Source: Cyclobacteriaceae bacterium (GTDB lineage: Bacteria > Bacteroidota > Bacteroidia > Cytophagales > Cyclobacteriaceae). From it: a stretch of DNA of 64,000 bases. The position numbers and the translations under genes are program-made. The notes under the pieces are model-generated. The model did not search any database. It had not been told where the DNA came from and worked only from the letters and a program-made list of their open reading frames with translations. The DNA is taken from contig JANQOR010000012.1 of the NCBI GenBank assembly GCA_028285685.1, positions 62,001-126,000 of the forward strand. The letters run 5' to 3'. This document shows, piece by piece, positions 53,298 through 62,851 of this stretch (position 1 is the stretch's first letter; every line of letters starts with the position of its first letter).

Positions 53298-54193
53298 AAC
53301 TTCTGATAACAGGCGCAAATGGATTACTTGGTCAAAAATTGATCGAATATTACGGAAGTGATCCATCTGTTGAAGTTATCGCTACTGGAAAAGGTGCAAA
53401 CAGAAGTCCACAGGGCAACTATCAATATATATCCTTAGACATAACCTCGGAATCCGAGGTAAACTCAATTATCGGTATGTCTATGCCAGATGTGGTGGTC
53501 AATACTGCAGCAATGACCGATGTGGATATGTGTGAAATGGAAAAGGAGCAATGTTGGGATTTGAATGTCAACGCCGTTGGATACCTGATAAAAGCTTGTG
53601 AGGCAAGTGGAAGTCGTCTTATCCATCTCTCCACCGATTTCATCTTCGATGGCGAAAATGGACCGTACGAGGAAGACGATTGGCCAAATCCCCAAAGCCA
53701 CTATGCACAAAGTAAACTAGCTTCAGAGGAGCTTTTTCAAAAAACATATATCAAATGGACCATAGTCAGAACCATGCTTGTATACGGCATTGTGCATGAC
53801 ATGAATCGTTCGAACATTGTGCTGTGGGTAAAACAAAACCTAGAGCAGGGGAAGCCCATAAAGGTGGTAAATGATCAATGGCGAACCCCAACCCTGGCTG
53901 AAGATCTCGCCAAAGGCTGTGCACTTGTTATTGAAAAAAACGCTGAGGGAATTTTCCATATTTCAGGAAAAGACACACTTACTCCTTATGAAATGGCGCT
54001 GCAAACTGCGATCTTTTTCAAGCTCAATCCATCACTAATTGAGGAGGTAGATGGTTCGATTTTCAGCCAGCCAGCAAAACGTCCTCAAAGAACTGGGTTC
54101 ATATTGGATAAGGCGAGAAATGAACTGGGATATGAGCCTTCGTCCTTTAAGGAAGGATTAACACTCTTAAGATCACAACTGGAAAATGCTTGA
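53294..54193 (+). CDS. RmlD-like dTDP-4-dehydrorhamnose reductase / SDR
   Basis: 299 residues. Rossmann motif TGANGLLGQKLIEYY, NTAAMTDVDMCEMEK, the catalytic YxxxK in SHYAQSKLASEE, and DQWRTPTLAEDLAKG are RmlD landmarks. It reduces a nucleotide sugar with NAD(P)H, though no other rhamnose genes are near, so the substrate may differ. It overlaps both neighbours, by 4 nt and by 8 nt. Confidence 0.88.
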   Translation: MKLLITGANGLLGQKLIEYYGSDPSVEVIATGKGANRSPQGNYQYISLDITSESEVNSIIGMSMPDVVVNTAAMTDVDMCEMEKEQCWDLNVNAVGYLIKACEASGSRLIHLSTDFIFDGENGPYEEDDWPNPQSHYAQSKLASEELFQKTYIKWTIVRTMLVYGIVHDMNRSNIVLWVKQNLEQGKPIKVVNDQWRTPTLAEDLAKGCALVIEKNAEGIFHISGKDTLTPYEMALQTAIFFKLNPSLIEEVDGSIFSQPAKRPQRTGFILDKARNELGYEPSSFKEGLTLLRSQLENA

Positions 54194-55076
54194 CGTAGTT
54201 GTCCTAACAGATGAGCGATTCGTAGCACCTAAGGATTCAAACGAATATACAACCAATGTAATGTTTGAAGACCAGCTGGTTATTACTGGTTTAATTAAAA
54301 AGGGGCTAGCTGTTAAAAAAGTAGCCTGGTCAGACCCGGATTTCGATTGGAGCACAACCAAGTATATCCTGTTCAGAACCACATGGGATTACCCAAACAG
54401 GTTTAACGAATTCGCCGATTGGTTGATGGATGTGGCGTTCAAGACAAAAATGATCAACTCCTATGATCTGGTTTCCTGGAATCTTGACAAACACTATCTC
54501 AATGATTTAAAATTCGAGGGCATACATACCGTGGAAACCCATTTTATCCAACCAAAAGACGATCGAACACTTGCCCGAATTCATGAAGAGCTTGGTTGGG
54601 AGAAAACCGTGCTCAAACCAGCCGTTTCCGCCTCTGCAAAAAACACTTTCATGCTCTCTCAGGAAAATCTGGCTCAACATGAGGACACCTTCTCGAAGCT
54701 AATCTCAGATGAAGCCATGTTGCTGCAGCCTTTTTTGGATAGCATCCTTGAAAGAGGAGAAGTGTCCTTGATGCTGATTGGTGGTGAATTCACACATGCC
54801 GTCGTCAAAAAAGCCAAGCCTGGAGATTTTCGCGTCCAGGATGATTTTGGTGGCTCCGTTGAAGACTATGAACCCAGTCAAGAGGAAATTGACCTGGCTA
54901 TCGCAGCGGTCAAAGCCTGTGAGACACTCCCAATCTATGCAAGAGTGGACATTGCTAATGATCCAGGTGGAGTTCCGGCGGTTATGGAACTTGAAATCAT
55001 AGAGCCTGAAATGTGGTTCAGAAGAAATGCTGACGCAGCAGATAAATTGGCAGATGAAATTGCCAAATTATTCTGA
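54186..55076 (+). CDS. ATP-grasp domain protein
   Basis: 296 residues. Beta-alpha N-terminal region (DVVVLTDERFVAPKDSNEYT; YILFRTTWDYPNRFNEFADW) followed by an ATP-grasp fold: LGWEKTVLKPAVSASAKNTF, LLQPFLDSILERGEVSLMLI and the metal-binding ARVDIANDPGG and AVMELEIIEPEMW. It resembles glutathione synthetase-like or cycloserine-ligase-like enzymes. The substrate is unknown. The start overlaps rmlD by 8 nt. Confidence 0.85.
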   Translation: MLDVVVLTDERFVAPKDSNEYTTNVMFEDQLVITGLIKKGLAVKKVAWSDPDFDWSTTKYILFRTTWDYPNRFNEFADWLMDVAFKTKMINSYDLVSWNLDKHYLNDLKFEGIHTVETHFIQPKDDRTLARIHEELGWEKTVLKPAVSASAKNTFMLSQENLAQHEDTFSKLISDEAMLLQPFLDSILERGEVSLMLIGGEFTHAVVKKAKPGDFRVQDDFGGSVEDYEPSQEEIDLAIAAVKACETLPIYARVDIANDPGGVPAVMELEIIEPEMWFRRNADAADKLADEIAKLF

Positions 55077-55090
55077 CGTTGAACTATAAG

Positions 55091-55243
55091 ATGAAGTCAG
55101 ACTGGCATCGAGATCAGTACTTTCCTAAAATCGCAGCGGGAAAACCGACTGAAAGGATTCCTGGTCGCGATACTATTCATGTCAGCAGTACTCGACCTGA
55201 TCGCTCAGGTTGGTTACTTGATCGGAGGAATTCCGAGGGGTAG
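55091..55243 (+). CDS. 50-residue hypothetical protein
   Basis: ATG 55091 to TAG 55243, 15 nt after the ATP-grasp stop. MKSDWHRDQYFPKIAAGKPT and STRPDRSGWLLDRRNSEG are basic and hydrophilic with no hydrophobic core. Position in the rightward series supports it, but codon use and lack of homologues leave it doubtful. Confidence 0.35.
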   Translation: MKSDWHRDQYFPKIAAGKPTERIPGRDTIHVSSTRPDRSGWLLDRRNSEG

Positions 55244-55249
55244 GTAGAA

Positions 55250-55948
55250 TCAGATAATCTCAAGTGCGATCCGTGCCATATCCACTATTTTTTTCTCTCG
55301 ATCCTCGGCTGGAGCCACCTCCTCAGTAATTAGATTATCACTTACTGTGAGAATTGTCAAGGCTCGCACATTTTTTCTGGCAGCAATTGTGTACAAAACA
55401 GCAGACTCCATTTCCACTCCCAAAACCCCATGGTCAGCCCATATCTTGTACCGATCGGGATTGTCATCATAGAAAGAGTCAGAGCTGAAAATAGGGGCAA
55501 CTCTCGTATCAATCGAAAGTTCACGTGCTTTATGATAGGCTTTATCAAGCAATTCAAAATTTGCCGTTGGAGAATAGTCCATCCCTCCAAATTTGTGTCG
55601 ATTTATACTTGAATCAGTGTTTGCGCTAATTGCAAGTATGATCTCACCAAGCTCAATTTCTCGTTTTAGGCTGCCGCAGGTTCCAATGCGAATCAGGGTC
55701 TTGGCGCCATATTCGCTCACAAGCTCATTGACATAGATTGCTGTGGATGGAATACCCATCCCTGTCCCCTGAATTGAAATTTCGGTGCCCTTATAGGTGC
55801 CGGTAAACCCCAGCATATTTCGAACTTCATTGTAACACATGACATTTTCCAAGAAATTCTCGGCAATAAATTTTGCCCTGAGGGGATCTCCTGGTAGTAA
55901 AACTGTTTCTGCTATTTCGCCTTTTTTAGCACCAATATGGAAGCTCAT
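55250..55948 (-). CDS. deoD: Purine nucleoside phosphorylase, DeoD type
   Basis: 232 residues from ATG 55948, the usual DeoD length; a longer in-frame start at 56020 adds a hydrophobic leader not seen in the family. LLPGDPLRAKFIAENFL, GTYKGTEISIQGTGMGIPS, IRIGTCGSLKREI and GVLGVEMESAVLY are diagnostic, with the catalytic Asp in ILTVSDNL. It phosphorolyses purine (deoxy)nucleosides to base plus (deoxy)ribose 1-phosphate. It fits the deoxyribose route downstream with deoC. It is divergent from the next phosphorylase. Confidence 0.95.
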   Translation of the reverse strand: MSFHIGAKKGEIAETVLLPGDPLRAKFIAENFLENVMCYNEVRNMLGFTGTYKGTEISIQGTGMGIPSTAIYVNELVSEYGAKTLIRIGTCGSLKREIELGEIILAISANTDSSINRHKFGGMDYSPTANFELLDKAYHKARELSIDTRVAPIFSSDSFYDDNPDRYKIWADHGVLGVEMESAVLYTIAARKNVRALTILTVSDNLITEEVAPAEDREKKIVDMARIALEII

Positions 55949-56021
55949 AAGTCCGAATGGATTAGTGAACAATAGGTAAATTAGAATCAAACTAACTAAT
56001 ATTAATGGATCAAGACTCAAA

Positions 56022-56903
56022 ATGAACCGGGAAATTCTAGGAGACTCAGAACTTATACTGAATGCAGATGGCAGTGTTTATCATCTCAAATTGCGTGATG
56101 AGCATGTTGCTGACACGGTGATTTTAGTAGGCGACCAGGGCCGGGTAGCAGAAGTTAGCAAGTTTTTTGATGTGATCGACAGCAAGATCCAGAACCGAGA
56201 ATTCGTAACGCATTCTGGTAGTTACAAAGGTTCCCCAATTACAGCAATTTCGACGGGAATTGGCACGGATAACGTGGACATTGTTCTCAATGAATTACAT
56301 GCTGCCGTCAATGTCGATCCTGTGACCAGGAAATTCAAAAAAGAGTTTCGGCGGTTGGATTTGATTCGAATTGGAACATCCGGTTCTCTGCAAGCCGATA
56401 TCCCGGCAGGCGCTTATGTTGTATCAGAATTTGGACTCGGGCTGGATGGTCTGATTTACTACTACAATTACTCTTTTGATGAGGTCGAAGCACCACTTAG
56501 GGCCAAGATCAATGATCACTTGAATTGGAATCCGAATTTGTCTGTACCCTACCTGGTTAAAGGTTCTCCCGAATTAATAGAAAAAATTGGGCATGGTATG
56601 ATCAAGGGAATCACGGCAACTGCCTCCGGCTTTTACGGACCTCAAGGAAGGCATGTGGCGCTTCCGCTGAGCAACAAGAACATGAACGAGTCCTTGCAAA
56701 GTTTCTCCAACGGTGGGCACAGGATTGCAAATTTTGAAATGGAAACCTCTGCTTTGTATGGACTCGGAAAATTACTTGGTCATCGCTGCTGTACCTGTTG
56801 CCTCATTCTAGCTAATCGGGAAAAGAAAGAGTACATCGAAAATCACCAGGAAGCGATAAATAATCTTATAAGAACTGTTTTGGAACGGGTTGTTTCATTG
56901 TGA
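56022..56903 (+). CDS. Phosphorylase-superfamily nucleoside phosphorylase (uridine phosphorylase-like)
   Basis: 293 residues. TVILVGDQGRVAEVSKFFDV, SGSYKGSPITAISTGIGTDN, LIRIGTSGSLQADIPAGAYV and NFEMETSALYGLGKLLGHR place it in the PNP/UDP superfamily near uridine phosphorylases. A Cys-rich stretch (HRCCTCCLI) is unusual and could bind metal. It cleaves nucleosides with phosphate; base specificity is uncertain. It converges on the aldehyde dehydrogenase gene with 28 nt between stops. Confidence 0.88.
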   Translation: MNREILGDSELILNADGSVYHLKLRDEHVADTVILVGDQGRVAEVSKFFDVIDSKIQNREFVTHSGSYKGSPITAISTGIGTDNVDIVLNELHAAVNVDPVTRKFKKEFRRLDLIRIGTSGSLQADIPAGAYVVSEFGLGLDGLIYYYNYSFDEVEAPLRAKINDHLNWNPNLSVPYLVKGSPELIEKIGHGMIKGITATASGFYGPQGRHVALPLSNKNMNESLQSFSNGGHRIANFEMETSALYGLGKLLGHRCCTCCLILANREKKEYIENHQEAINNLIRTVLERVVSL

Positions 56904-56931
56904 GCAAAGGCAATCCTATCGCGAAATAGTA

Positions 56932-59322
56932 TCATGCTCCATATGGAATCCATATATTCTTGATTTGTGTGGCATTTCTAAGGAAGAACTCACCCTCGCC
57001 CTGGTCTGCGTCTAGCCAGTTGCGATACTTGCCATTGTTAACCCAGGTACGCTTCATGTTCTCGGCAGATTTTTCCTCAACGATTTTGCTACCATCTTTC
57101 GATCTGAAATACCAGATACCATCGATATTATCATGATCTGCCAGGACCGGAGTAAGTGTTTTGTCTTTTCCAGTCACAATGTTAACCACACCTCCAGGAA
57201 CATCTGATGTCTCTAGGACTTGGTAGAAATCAGTAGCAGAAAGTGGTGCTGTTTCGGAAGGAACCGCTAGTACTCGATTGCCCATCGCAATAGCCGGAAC
57301 CACAGTCGAAATAAATCCAAGCAGAGGGAATTCATCAGGACACACAACACCTACCACACCTAAAGCTTCTGGCATGGCCAACGTTACATTCCTCGTTATG
57401 GTGTGATGCACTCTACCGTCATATTTATCTGCCATCGCAGCATACGTATAAATTCTCTGGATTGCACAATCAACCTCCTTGTTGGCATCTGATTTACTCA
57501 AACCCAGCGTTTGCTCCAGCCTAGCAGAAAACTCCTCAGCTCTGGCATAGAGATTTTCAGCTAGATAGTAGAGAACTTGCGCTCTGGCATGCCCCGTCAT
57601 ACTGGTCCAACTTCCTGCAGCCTGTGCCGCCTCCACAGCATTTCGAATGTCCTTTCGATTTCCTTCGCCGACTTCACCGACCAGGTTTTTTTTAAAATCC
57701 GACACGGATATGCTGTAACCACCATCCGGGCGAGCTTGTTTGCCGCCGATGTACATCTTTGCCGTGCGATCAATCTGCGGCACCCCATTTTGTCCTACGG
57801 ATTTTCCAGGTGCCTTCTTCGCATTTCGAGCAATTGGCTTAGAGGAAAGTTGCTCCTCTGAACGCAATTTCATGTATTCGACGAGCCCTTCTCTTCCACC
57901 TTCGCGACCAAACCCTGATTCTCGGTAACCACCAAAGCCAGAAGCCGCATCAAATACATTCGTGCAATTGATCCAGACTGTTCCAGCCTTGATTCTTGGA
58001 GCCATATCAAGTGCAAGGTTGATGTTTTCTGTCCAAACACTGGCGGCCAAACCATAGCGGGTGTTATTTGCCAACTGAAGCGCCTCTTCATGTGTACGGA
58101 ATGTCATCGCAACCAAAACCGGTCCGAATATTTCCACCTGAGAGATTGTTGAAGCAGGTGTAACATCAGTGAAAAGAGAAGGCGGATAAAAGTACCCATC
58201 AGTAGGACATGCCCAGGATGGTTGCCATAACTTGCCTCCTTCATCTACTCCCTTTTGTACCAGGTCTTCAATGGTCTTTAGTTGCATGGGCGAAACAATA
58301 GCTCCAATATCCACGGCCTTATCAAGAGAATTTCCGATCCGGAGCTTCTCCATGCGCGCTCTGATCTTCTTGTAGAGCTTTTCTGCGATACTTTCCTGAA
58401 CCAGCAATCGCGATCCTGCACAACATACCTGACCCTGGTTAAACCAGATGGCATCAACAACACCCTCCACCACACTATCCAGATCCGCGTCTTCAAAGAC
58501 CATGAATGGTGACTTCCCGCCTAGTTCAAGTGATATTTTCTTCCCTGTACCCGCAGTCGCTCTCCTAATGATTCGTCCAACGCTAGTGGACCCCGTGAAA
58601 GCAATCTTGTCAACTCCCTTATGTTCGACAAGCGCAGATCCGGCTTTATGATCTCCGTTGATCATATTTACAACGCCATCTGGAAGCCCTATTTGATGAC
58701 AGATCTCTGCAAACAACAATGCAGTTAGCGGCGTATTTTCTGCTGGTTTCATAACCAACGTATTACCCATCGCAAGTGCGGGAGCAATCTTCCATGCCAG
58801 CATCATCATCGGAAAGTTCCATGGTATGATCTGACCAATCACACCCAATTCCTTATAGTCTCTCAGCTCACTTTCCTTAAGTTGTGCCCATCCAGCATGA
58901 TGATAAAAGTGACGTGCCACAAGTGGGATATCAATATCTCTTGTTTCTCGAATGGTCTTTCCATTGTCAAGGGATTCTAAGACGGAGAAAAGCCGTGAGT
59001 TTTTCTGAATCTGACGGGCAATGGCATATAGGTATCGTGCTCGACCATGAGCACCAAGTTTCACCCATTCTGGCAGCGCTTTTCTGGCAGCTGCGACAGC
59101 CTTATCGACATCTTTAGTCCCTGCATCTGCAATCTTTGCCAATCGTTCGGTCGTAGCAGGATTTTCTGTATTAAAATATTTTTTAGACAATGGAGCTTGC
59201 CACTTCCCATTTATAAAAAGATCAAACTTGCTGTTGTGATCTTTGATCCAATCGATGGCCGCCGACGAGCTTTCAGGTGCCGGACCGTACTCCATCTTTT
59301 CATATATCTCTTTGATATTCAT
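56932..59322 (-). CDS. Two-domain (ALDH16-like) aldehyde dehydrogenase
   Basis: 796 residues, far longer than the usual ~490. Domain 1 (~30-495) is complete: [27 protein letters not shown], the general base E266 in LELGGKSPF and catalytic C300 in [11 protein letters not shown]. Domain 2 (~510-796) keeps a degenerate ALDH fold ([40 protein letters not shown]) but lacks the Cys motif, the family trait of ALDH16. It oxidises an aldehyde with NAD(P). Lying 2 nt after deoC, it is well placed to clear acetaldehyde. Domain 2 probably supports dimerisation. Confidence 0.92.
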   Translation of the reverse strand: MNIKEIYEKMEYGPAPESSSAAIDWIKDHNSKFDLFINGKWQAPLSKKYFNTENPATTERLAKIADAGTKDVDKAVAAARKALPEWVKLGAHGRARYLYAIARQIQKNSRLFSVLESLDNGKTIRETRDIDIPLVARHFYHHAGWAQLKESELRDYKELGVIGQIIPWNFPMMMLAWKIAPALAMGNTLVMKPAENTPLTALLFAEICHQIGLPDGVVNMINGDHKAGSALVEHKGVDKIAFTGSTSVGRIIRRATAGTGKKISLELGGKSPFMVFEDADLDSVVEGVVDAIWFNQGQVCCAGSRLLVQESIAEKLYKKIRARMEKLRIGNSLDKAVDIGAIVSPMQLKTIEDLVQKGVDEGGKLWQPSWACPTDGYFYPPSLFTDVTPASTISQVEIFGPVLVAMTFRTHEEALQLANNTRYGLAASVWTENINLALDMAPRIKAGTVWINCTNVFDAASGFGGYRESGFGREGGREGLVEYMKLRSEEQLSSKPIARNAKKAPGKSVGQNGVPQIDRTAKMYIGGKQARPDGGYSISVSDFKKNLVGEVGEGNRKDIRNAVEAAQAAGSWTSMTGHARAQVLYYLAENLYARAEEFSARLEQTLGLSKSDANKEVDCAIQRIYTYAAMADKYDGRVHHTITRNVTLAMPEALGVVGVVCPDEFPLLGFISTVVPAIAMGNRVLAVPSETAPLSATDFYQVLETSDVPGGVVNIVTGKDKTLTPVLADHDNIDGIWYFRSKDGSKIVEEKSAENMKRTWVNNGKYRNWLDADQGEGEFFLRNATQIKNIWIPYGA

Positions 59323-59324
59323 AA

Positions 59325-60302
59325 TTATGCCATCGGGTGTCTATAGGAAGAAGAATACCTTCCTGTTATAAAATGCTCAAGTTGCCGCTCAATATCTCCT
59401 AGCAATCCGCTTGCTCCAAACCGGAACAATTCGGATGAAAGCCAATCATCCCCAAGCTCCTCCTTCATCAAAATGAGCCAATCCAGGGATTGCTTAGCTT
59501 TTCTTATTCCTCCAGCAGGCTTGAAGCCAACCTTAAAACCAGCATACTCAAAATACTCTCTCGCTGCTCTTGCCATTACTAAACTGACCGGAAGTGTGGC
59601 ATTTACGCTTTCCTTTCCCGTACTCGTTTTTATAAAATCAGCTCCGGCCATCATGCACACGTGACTTGCTTTCGAAACATTAGTGAGTGTACTTAACTCA
59701 CCTGTGGCTAAGATCGTTTTTAGATGCGCCTCTCCGCATGCATCACGAAAGTCTTGTACTTCTTTGTATAAACCTCGCCAATCTCCAGTCAGCACCTTTC
59801 CTCTACTTATCACAATGTCAATTTCACGCGCTCCAGCTTTAACTGAAGCCTTGATCTCCGCAATTTTCTGCCTATGGGTGATTTGTCCAGCGGGAAAGCC
59901 GGTAGAAACAGCGGCCACAGGAATTCCAGATCCCTCCAGAGTCCTTACGGCTGTTTTGATCATGTTGTGATAGACACAAACAGCTCCTACCCTTAGTTCA
60001 TGGCCTACAAAACCCAGAGCTTCCAATATGTCCTCCCGAACCGGACTCATCGCCTTTGAGCATAGTCGGATCACATTTCCCGGGGTGTCATCTCCTGCAA
60101 GTGTGGTGAGATCAATACAAGAAATGGCACGCAAAAGCCAGGCTGCCTGCCATTCTTTCTTCACTGTTCTCCTTTTGTTCATAGTAGACGCCCGCCGTTC
60201 GACCGCACTTCTATTAACTCGGATCTCTTGTATCAAATCCAAATCCAGCGGCATCCCTTCATTCCTTTTAATAGCACTCATATTTATCTTGATTATTCCC
60301 AT
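59325..60302 (-). CDS. deoC: Deoxyribose-phosphate aldolase
   Basis: 325 residues from ATG 60302 (an ATG at 60281 also fits). Class I aldolase: CIDLTTLAGDDTPGNVIRLC, GAREIDIVISRGKV, the Schiff-base Lys in GADFIKTSTGKESVNATLP and GFKPAGGIRKAKQSLDWL. It splits 2-deoxyribose 5-phosphate into glyceraldehyde 3-phosphate and acetaldehyde. The length with ~60 extra N-terminal residues matches the longer eukaryote-like DeoC group. Followed after 2 nt by the aldehyde dehydrogenase. Confidence 0.95.
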   Translation of the reverse strand: MGIIKINMSAIKRNEGMPLDLDLIQEIRVNRSAVERRASTMNKRRTVKKEWQAAWLLRAISCIDLTTLAGDDTPGNVIRLCSKAMSPVREDILEALGFVGHELRVGAVCVYHNMIKTAVRTLEGSGIPVAAVSTGFPAGQITHRQKIAEIKASVKAGAREIDIVISRGKVLTGDWRGLYKEVQDFRDACGEAHLKTILATGELSTLTNVSKASHVCMMAGADFIKTSTGKESVNATLPVSLVMARAAREYFEYAGFKVGFKPAGGIRKAKQSLDWLILMKEELGDDWLSSELFRFGASGLLGDIERQLEHFITGRYSSSYRHPMA

Positions 60303-60376
60303 CAAATGAGAATTCCTAATACTAATGTACTGATTTCGGTGCTTTTTTAATGGGAACATCTCTTACACCGGAATCT

Positions 60377-61297
60377 CTATTTCAATTTGAATTTAAGAAT
60401 GTATGTATCTGTAAGGTCCTCCTCGTTAATAAGCTGCATCTTTTCCTGATCCAGGTTATCTAATTGTGAGTTGGATAGACAGTAAACCCAACCATCTTTA
60501 ATGTCGAATGTCGTTGGAATGTTAAACGTAGGATGGTTAACAAAAAGAGTATCCACACGATCTATTCCCGAGCCTTCATTGTCAAGGTAGAATCTTACAA
60601 TGCAATGTTCTTCCGGGTTTCTTGACGCATTTTGAATGCCTATCAAGCTGTTCTGGTAATATTTCAGGCCGTCGATTGCCCTGGTAACTCCCAATTCATC
60701 CACCTCATTCACAAATTGGCCAGACAGCAAATCATAGATTCTAATTCCCTTTGTAAATGAGGCCATGTAAAGGGTTTGCTCATCATCAGACAGGGCAATC
60801 CCATTTGGATATTGTATTTCATCGGACTCAATAAAAACAACCAATGAATCATTTTCAATCGTATAGATTCTGCTCCGATCAGAATCGGTAATGTACACCT
60901 TCCCTTTGCTTGTTACGGCTAAATCATTTAGGAATGTTCTCGGAGTATCGGAGACAAGATAGTTTTGGAACAATTCCTCTTTTTCAATATCAATAATTTG
61001 GAAAACGGATTGATGTTTGGTATTCGCAAGATTGTATAGCTTGCCATTCTTTTCCGTAATCCCAACACCACTAAACTCCCCTGTAAACCTCGTCCAGATC
61101 ACTTTGGGCTCCGCCCCGTCTGAGTTCGCACGAATAATATTTTTAGCATAGATGTTGGACAAATAGATCTCTCCTGAAGGTCCAACGGCAATGCCTTCCG
61201 GGATAAGGGATTTCTGCGGAACCATGATAATCTCAGTGTCAGGATTGCACGACATAGTGAAAAGCCCAATCAGTAAAAAGTTGCCAAATTTTTTCAT
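60377..61297 (-). CDS. SMP-30/NHL-like beta-propeller lipoprotein
   Basis: 306 residues from ATG 61297, which avoids overlap with pxpC. Signal and lipobox (LLIGLFTMSCNPDTE). Blades include PEGIAVGPSGEIYLSN, DLAVTSKGKVYITDSDRS and PNGIALSDDEQTLYMASF, as in SMP-30/gluconolactonase-like proteins. It may bind or hydrolyse a small molecule outside the inner membrane. It lies between the pxp genes and deoC. Only distantly similar to the three propellers at 25552 and 40725-42646. Confidence 0.85.
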   Translation of the reverse strand: MKKFGNFLLIGLFTMSCNPDTEIIMVPQKSLIPEGIAVGPSGEIYLSNIYAKNIIRANSDGAEPKVIWTRFTGEFSGVGITEKNGKLYNLANTKHQSVFQIIDIEKEELFQNYLVSDTPRTFLNDLAVTSKGKVYITDSDRSRIYTIENDSLVVFIESDEIQYPNGIALSDDEQTLYMASFTKGIRIYDLLSGQFVNEVDELGVTRAIDGLKYYQNSLIGIQNASRNPEEHCIVRFYLDNEGSGIDRVDTLFVNHPTFNIPTTFDIKDGWVYCLSNSQLDNLDQEKMQLINEEDLTDTYILKFKLK

Positions 61298-61307
61298 CAA
61301 ATTAGAT

Positions 61308-62174
61308 TTAAGGAGTGGGCAATGCGTAATCAATCAAAGTAAAATGAACCTTGCTCCCCGCCGAGAGCTGAGCTAACAATCCAAGGTCTTTATCAATAAC
61401 TTTTCCAATTCGCGGATATCCACCAGTTGTCTGACAGTCGTTCATTAGAATAATTGGAAGTCCATTTGAAGGCAATTGGATGGTACCGGGGATGACCGCT
61501 GAGGATATAATCTCTTTTCCATCAACCCCAAGTGGATCTCCCTGTAATCTGATGCCCATTCGGTTGCTAGATGGATCGATACGGAATGTTTTTCTTTCCG
61601 GCAGATCCTTCAAAAATCGCCATTCCGGACCTTTCATCATCCTGATTGTCTGAACCTCTTCTGACTGGACCGGTCTATCCACGGATCGATTTTGATGAGG
61701 TGATGCGTCCCTTGTTTCCAACACATCTCCCTTTTTCAAAGCTCTTCCATCAATACCACCAAACCCGGCCATTACATAGGTTGAGATACTACCAAAATCT
61801 ACATTTCCAGTTAGTTTCCCACCAATTCCAAGGTAGGAATAAACGCCCTTCAATGGTTTTGAAATAGTAAGAATATCGCTGGGTTTAAGCAGATGTGAAT
61901 TGTTCATGGCAGCAGTTACATCGTTGATTTTCACGTCGACGGTAGCTCCTGTAATTCCAACAATAGTTTCCTCCTGTGCTTCAAGCTCTAATCCCTGGAT
62001 GGCTGTTTCAACCACAGGGCAGTCCGAATTATTGGAAACAAGGTAATTCGCACTCATCATCGCTTCAACGTCCATCACTCCCGATTGAGGAATACCGTAT
62101 TGTCGATGACCGAAACGACCTTTGTCCTGGATTGTGGATAAGGCACCGGCCTTAATCACCTTTAATTTTCCCAT
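61308..62174 (-). CDS. pxpC: 5-oxoprolinase subunit C
   Basis: 288 residues. KAGALSTIQDKGRFGHRQYG, IPQSGVMDVEAMMSANYLV, RIDPSSNRMGIRLQGDPL and PIILMNDCQTTGGYPRIGKV are diagnostic of PxpC (allophanate hydrolase C-domain-like). With PxpA and PxpB it cleaves 5-oxoproline to glutamate using ATP. The start overlaps the pxpB end by 13 nt. Confidence 0.95.
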   Translation of the reverse strand: MGKLKVIKAGALSTIQDKGRFGHRQYGIPQSGVMDVEAMMSANYLVSNNSDCPVVETAIQGLELEAQEETIVGITGATVDVKINDVTAAMNNSHLLKPSDILTISKPLKGVYSYLGIGGKLTGNVDFGSISTYVMAGFGGIDGRALKKGDVLETRDASPHQNRSVDRPVQSEEVQTIRMMKGPEWRFLKDLPERKTFRIDPSSNRMGIRLQGDPLGVDGKEIISSAVIPGTIQLPSNGLPIILMNDCQTTGGYPRIGKVIDKDLGLLAQLSAGSKVHFTLIDYALPTP

Positions 62175-62851
62175 AACTCGAATTCTTCTTTTGTGATTCG
62201 GTAATAGGAAATTTTTGCTCCAACTTCGACACTCATCGGTGGTTCCCTTTTCGAGTCAAAGATTTGTAGTGGTGTTCTGCCAATAACATTCCAGCCCCCA
62301 GGACTAGCCAAGGAATAAATACCCGTTTGCTCACCACCAATACCTACTGATCCACCTTCAAGGAACTTCCGGGGGTTGGATTTTCTTGGACAGGCAAGTC
62401 GTTCGTCCAGGCCATCCATGTAGATAAAACCTGGTGTGAATCCAATCAAAATGGCACGATAAATACTGTCCAAGTGGATACGGATCATTTCCTCCTGCGA
62501 AAGTCCAGCATATTCGGCAACTTCGTCCAGGTCTTGACCCATCTCATAACATATTGGAATTTGTATTTTCGGGGTTGAAATTGATTTTTTCTTACTCAAA
62601 TTCTGAGTGGTCGCCAGTTTTTCGATAAATGTTGAATCCTCGTGAGAATGAAAAAGCGCGATGGAGTTGTAGGACGGAACAACATCCAACAATACCTTGC
62701 CTAGCATGTCCTTAATCAGTCTTGTACTCTCATGAATTTTTTCGATCTGAATATCCGCAGGTCCTTGCAACAAGGTTGTATTCTCTCCTAGAGGAATGAT
62801 ATCCCACGAGATCTTATTGAACTGCAATGATTGTGGCTCCTTTCTTGTCAA
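62162..62851 (-). CDS. pxpB: 5-oxoprolinase subunit B
   Basis: About 229 residues. AILIGFTPGFIYMDGLDERL, ACPRKSNPRKFLEGGSVGIG and SLASPGGWNVIGRTPL mark the KipI/PxpB family. No ATG is available: TTG at 62851 overlaps pxpA by 38 nt, and a TTG near 62826 overlaps it less and may be the true start. It forms the PxpBC heterocomplex. Confidence 0.93.
   Translation of the reverse strand: MTRKEPQSLQFNKISWDIIPLGENTTLLQGPADIQIEKIHESTRLIKDMLGKVLLDVVPSYNSIALFHSHEDSTFIEKLATTQNLSKKKSISTPKIQIPICYEMGQDLDEVAEYAGLSQEEMIRIHLDSIYRAILIGFTPGFIYMDGLDERLACPRKSNPRKFLEGGSVGIGGEQTGIYSLASPGGWNVIGRTPLQIFDSKREPPMSVEVGAKISYYRITKEEFELWEN

Noticed and set aside
56932-59322. Fusion by assembly error of two adjacent aldehyde dehydrogenase genes
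   Set aside because: The frame is continuous, and the degenerate second domain is the normal architecture of the ALDH16 family.
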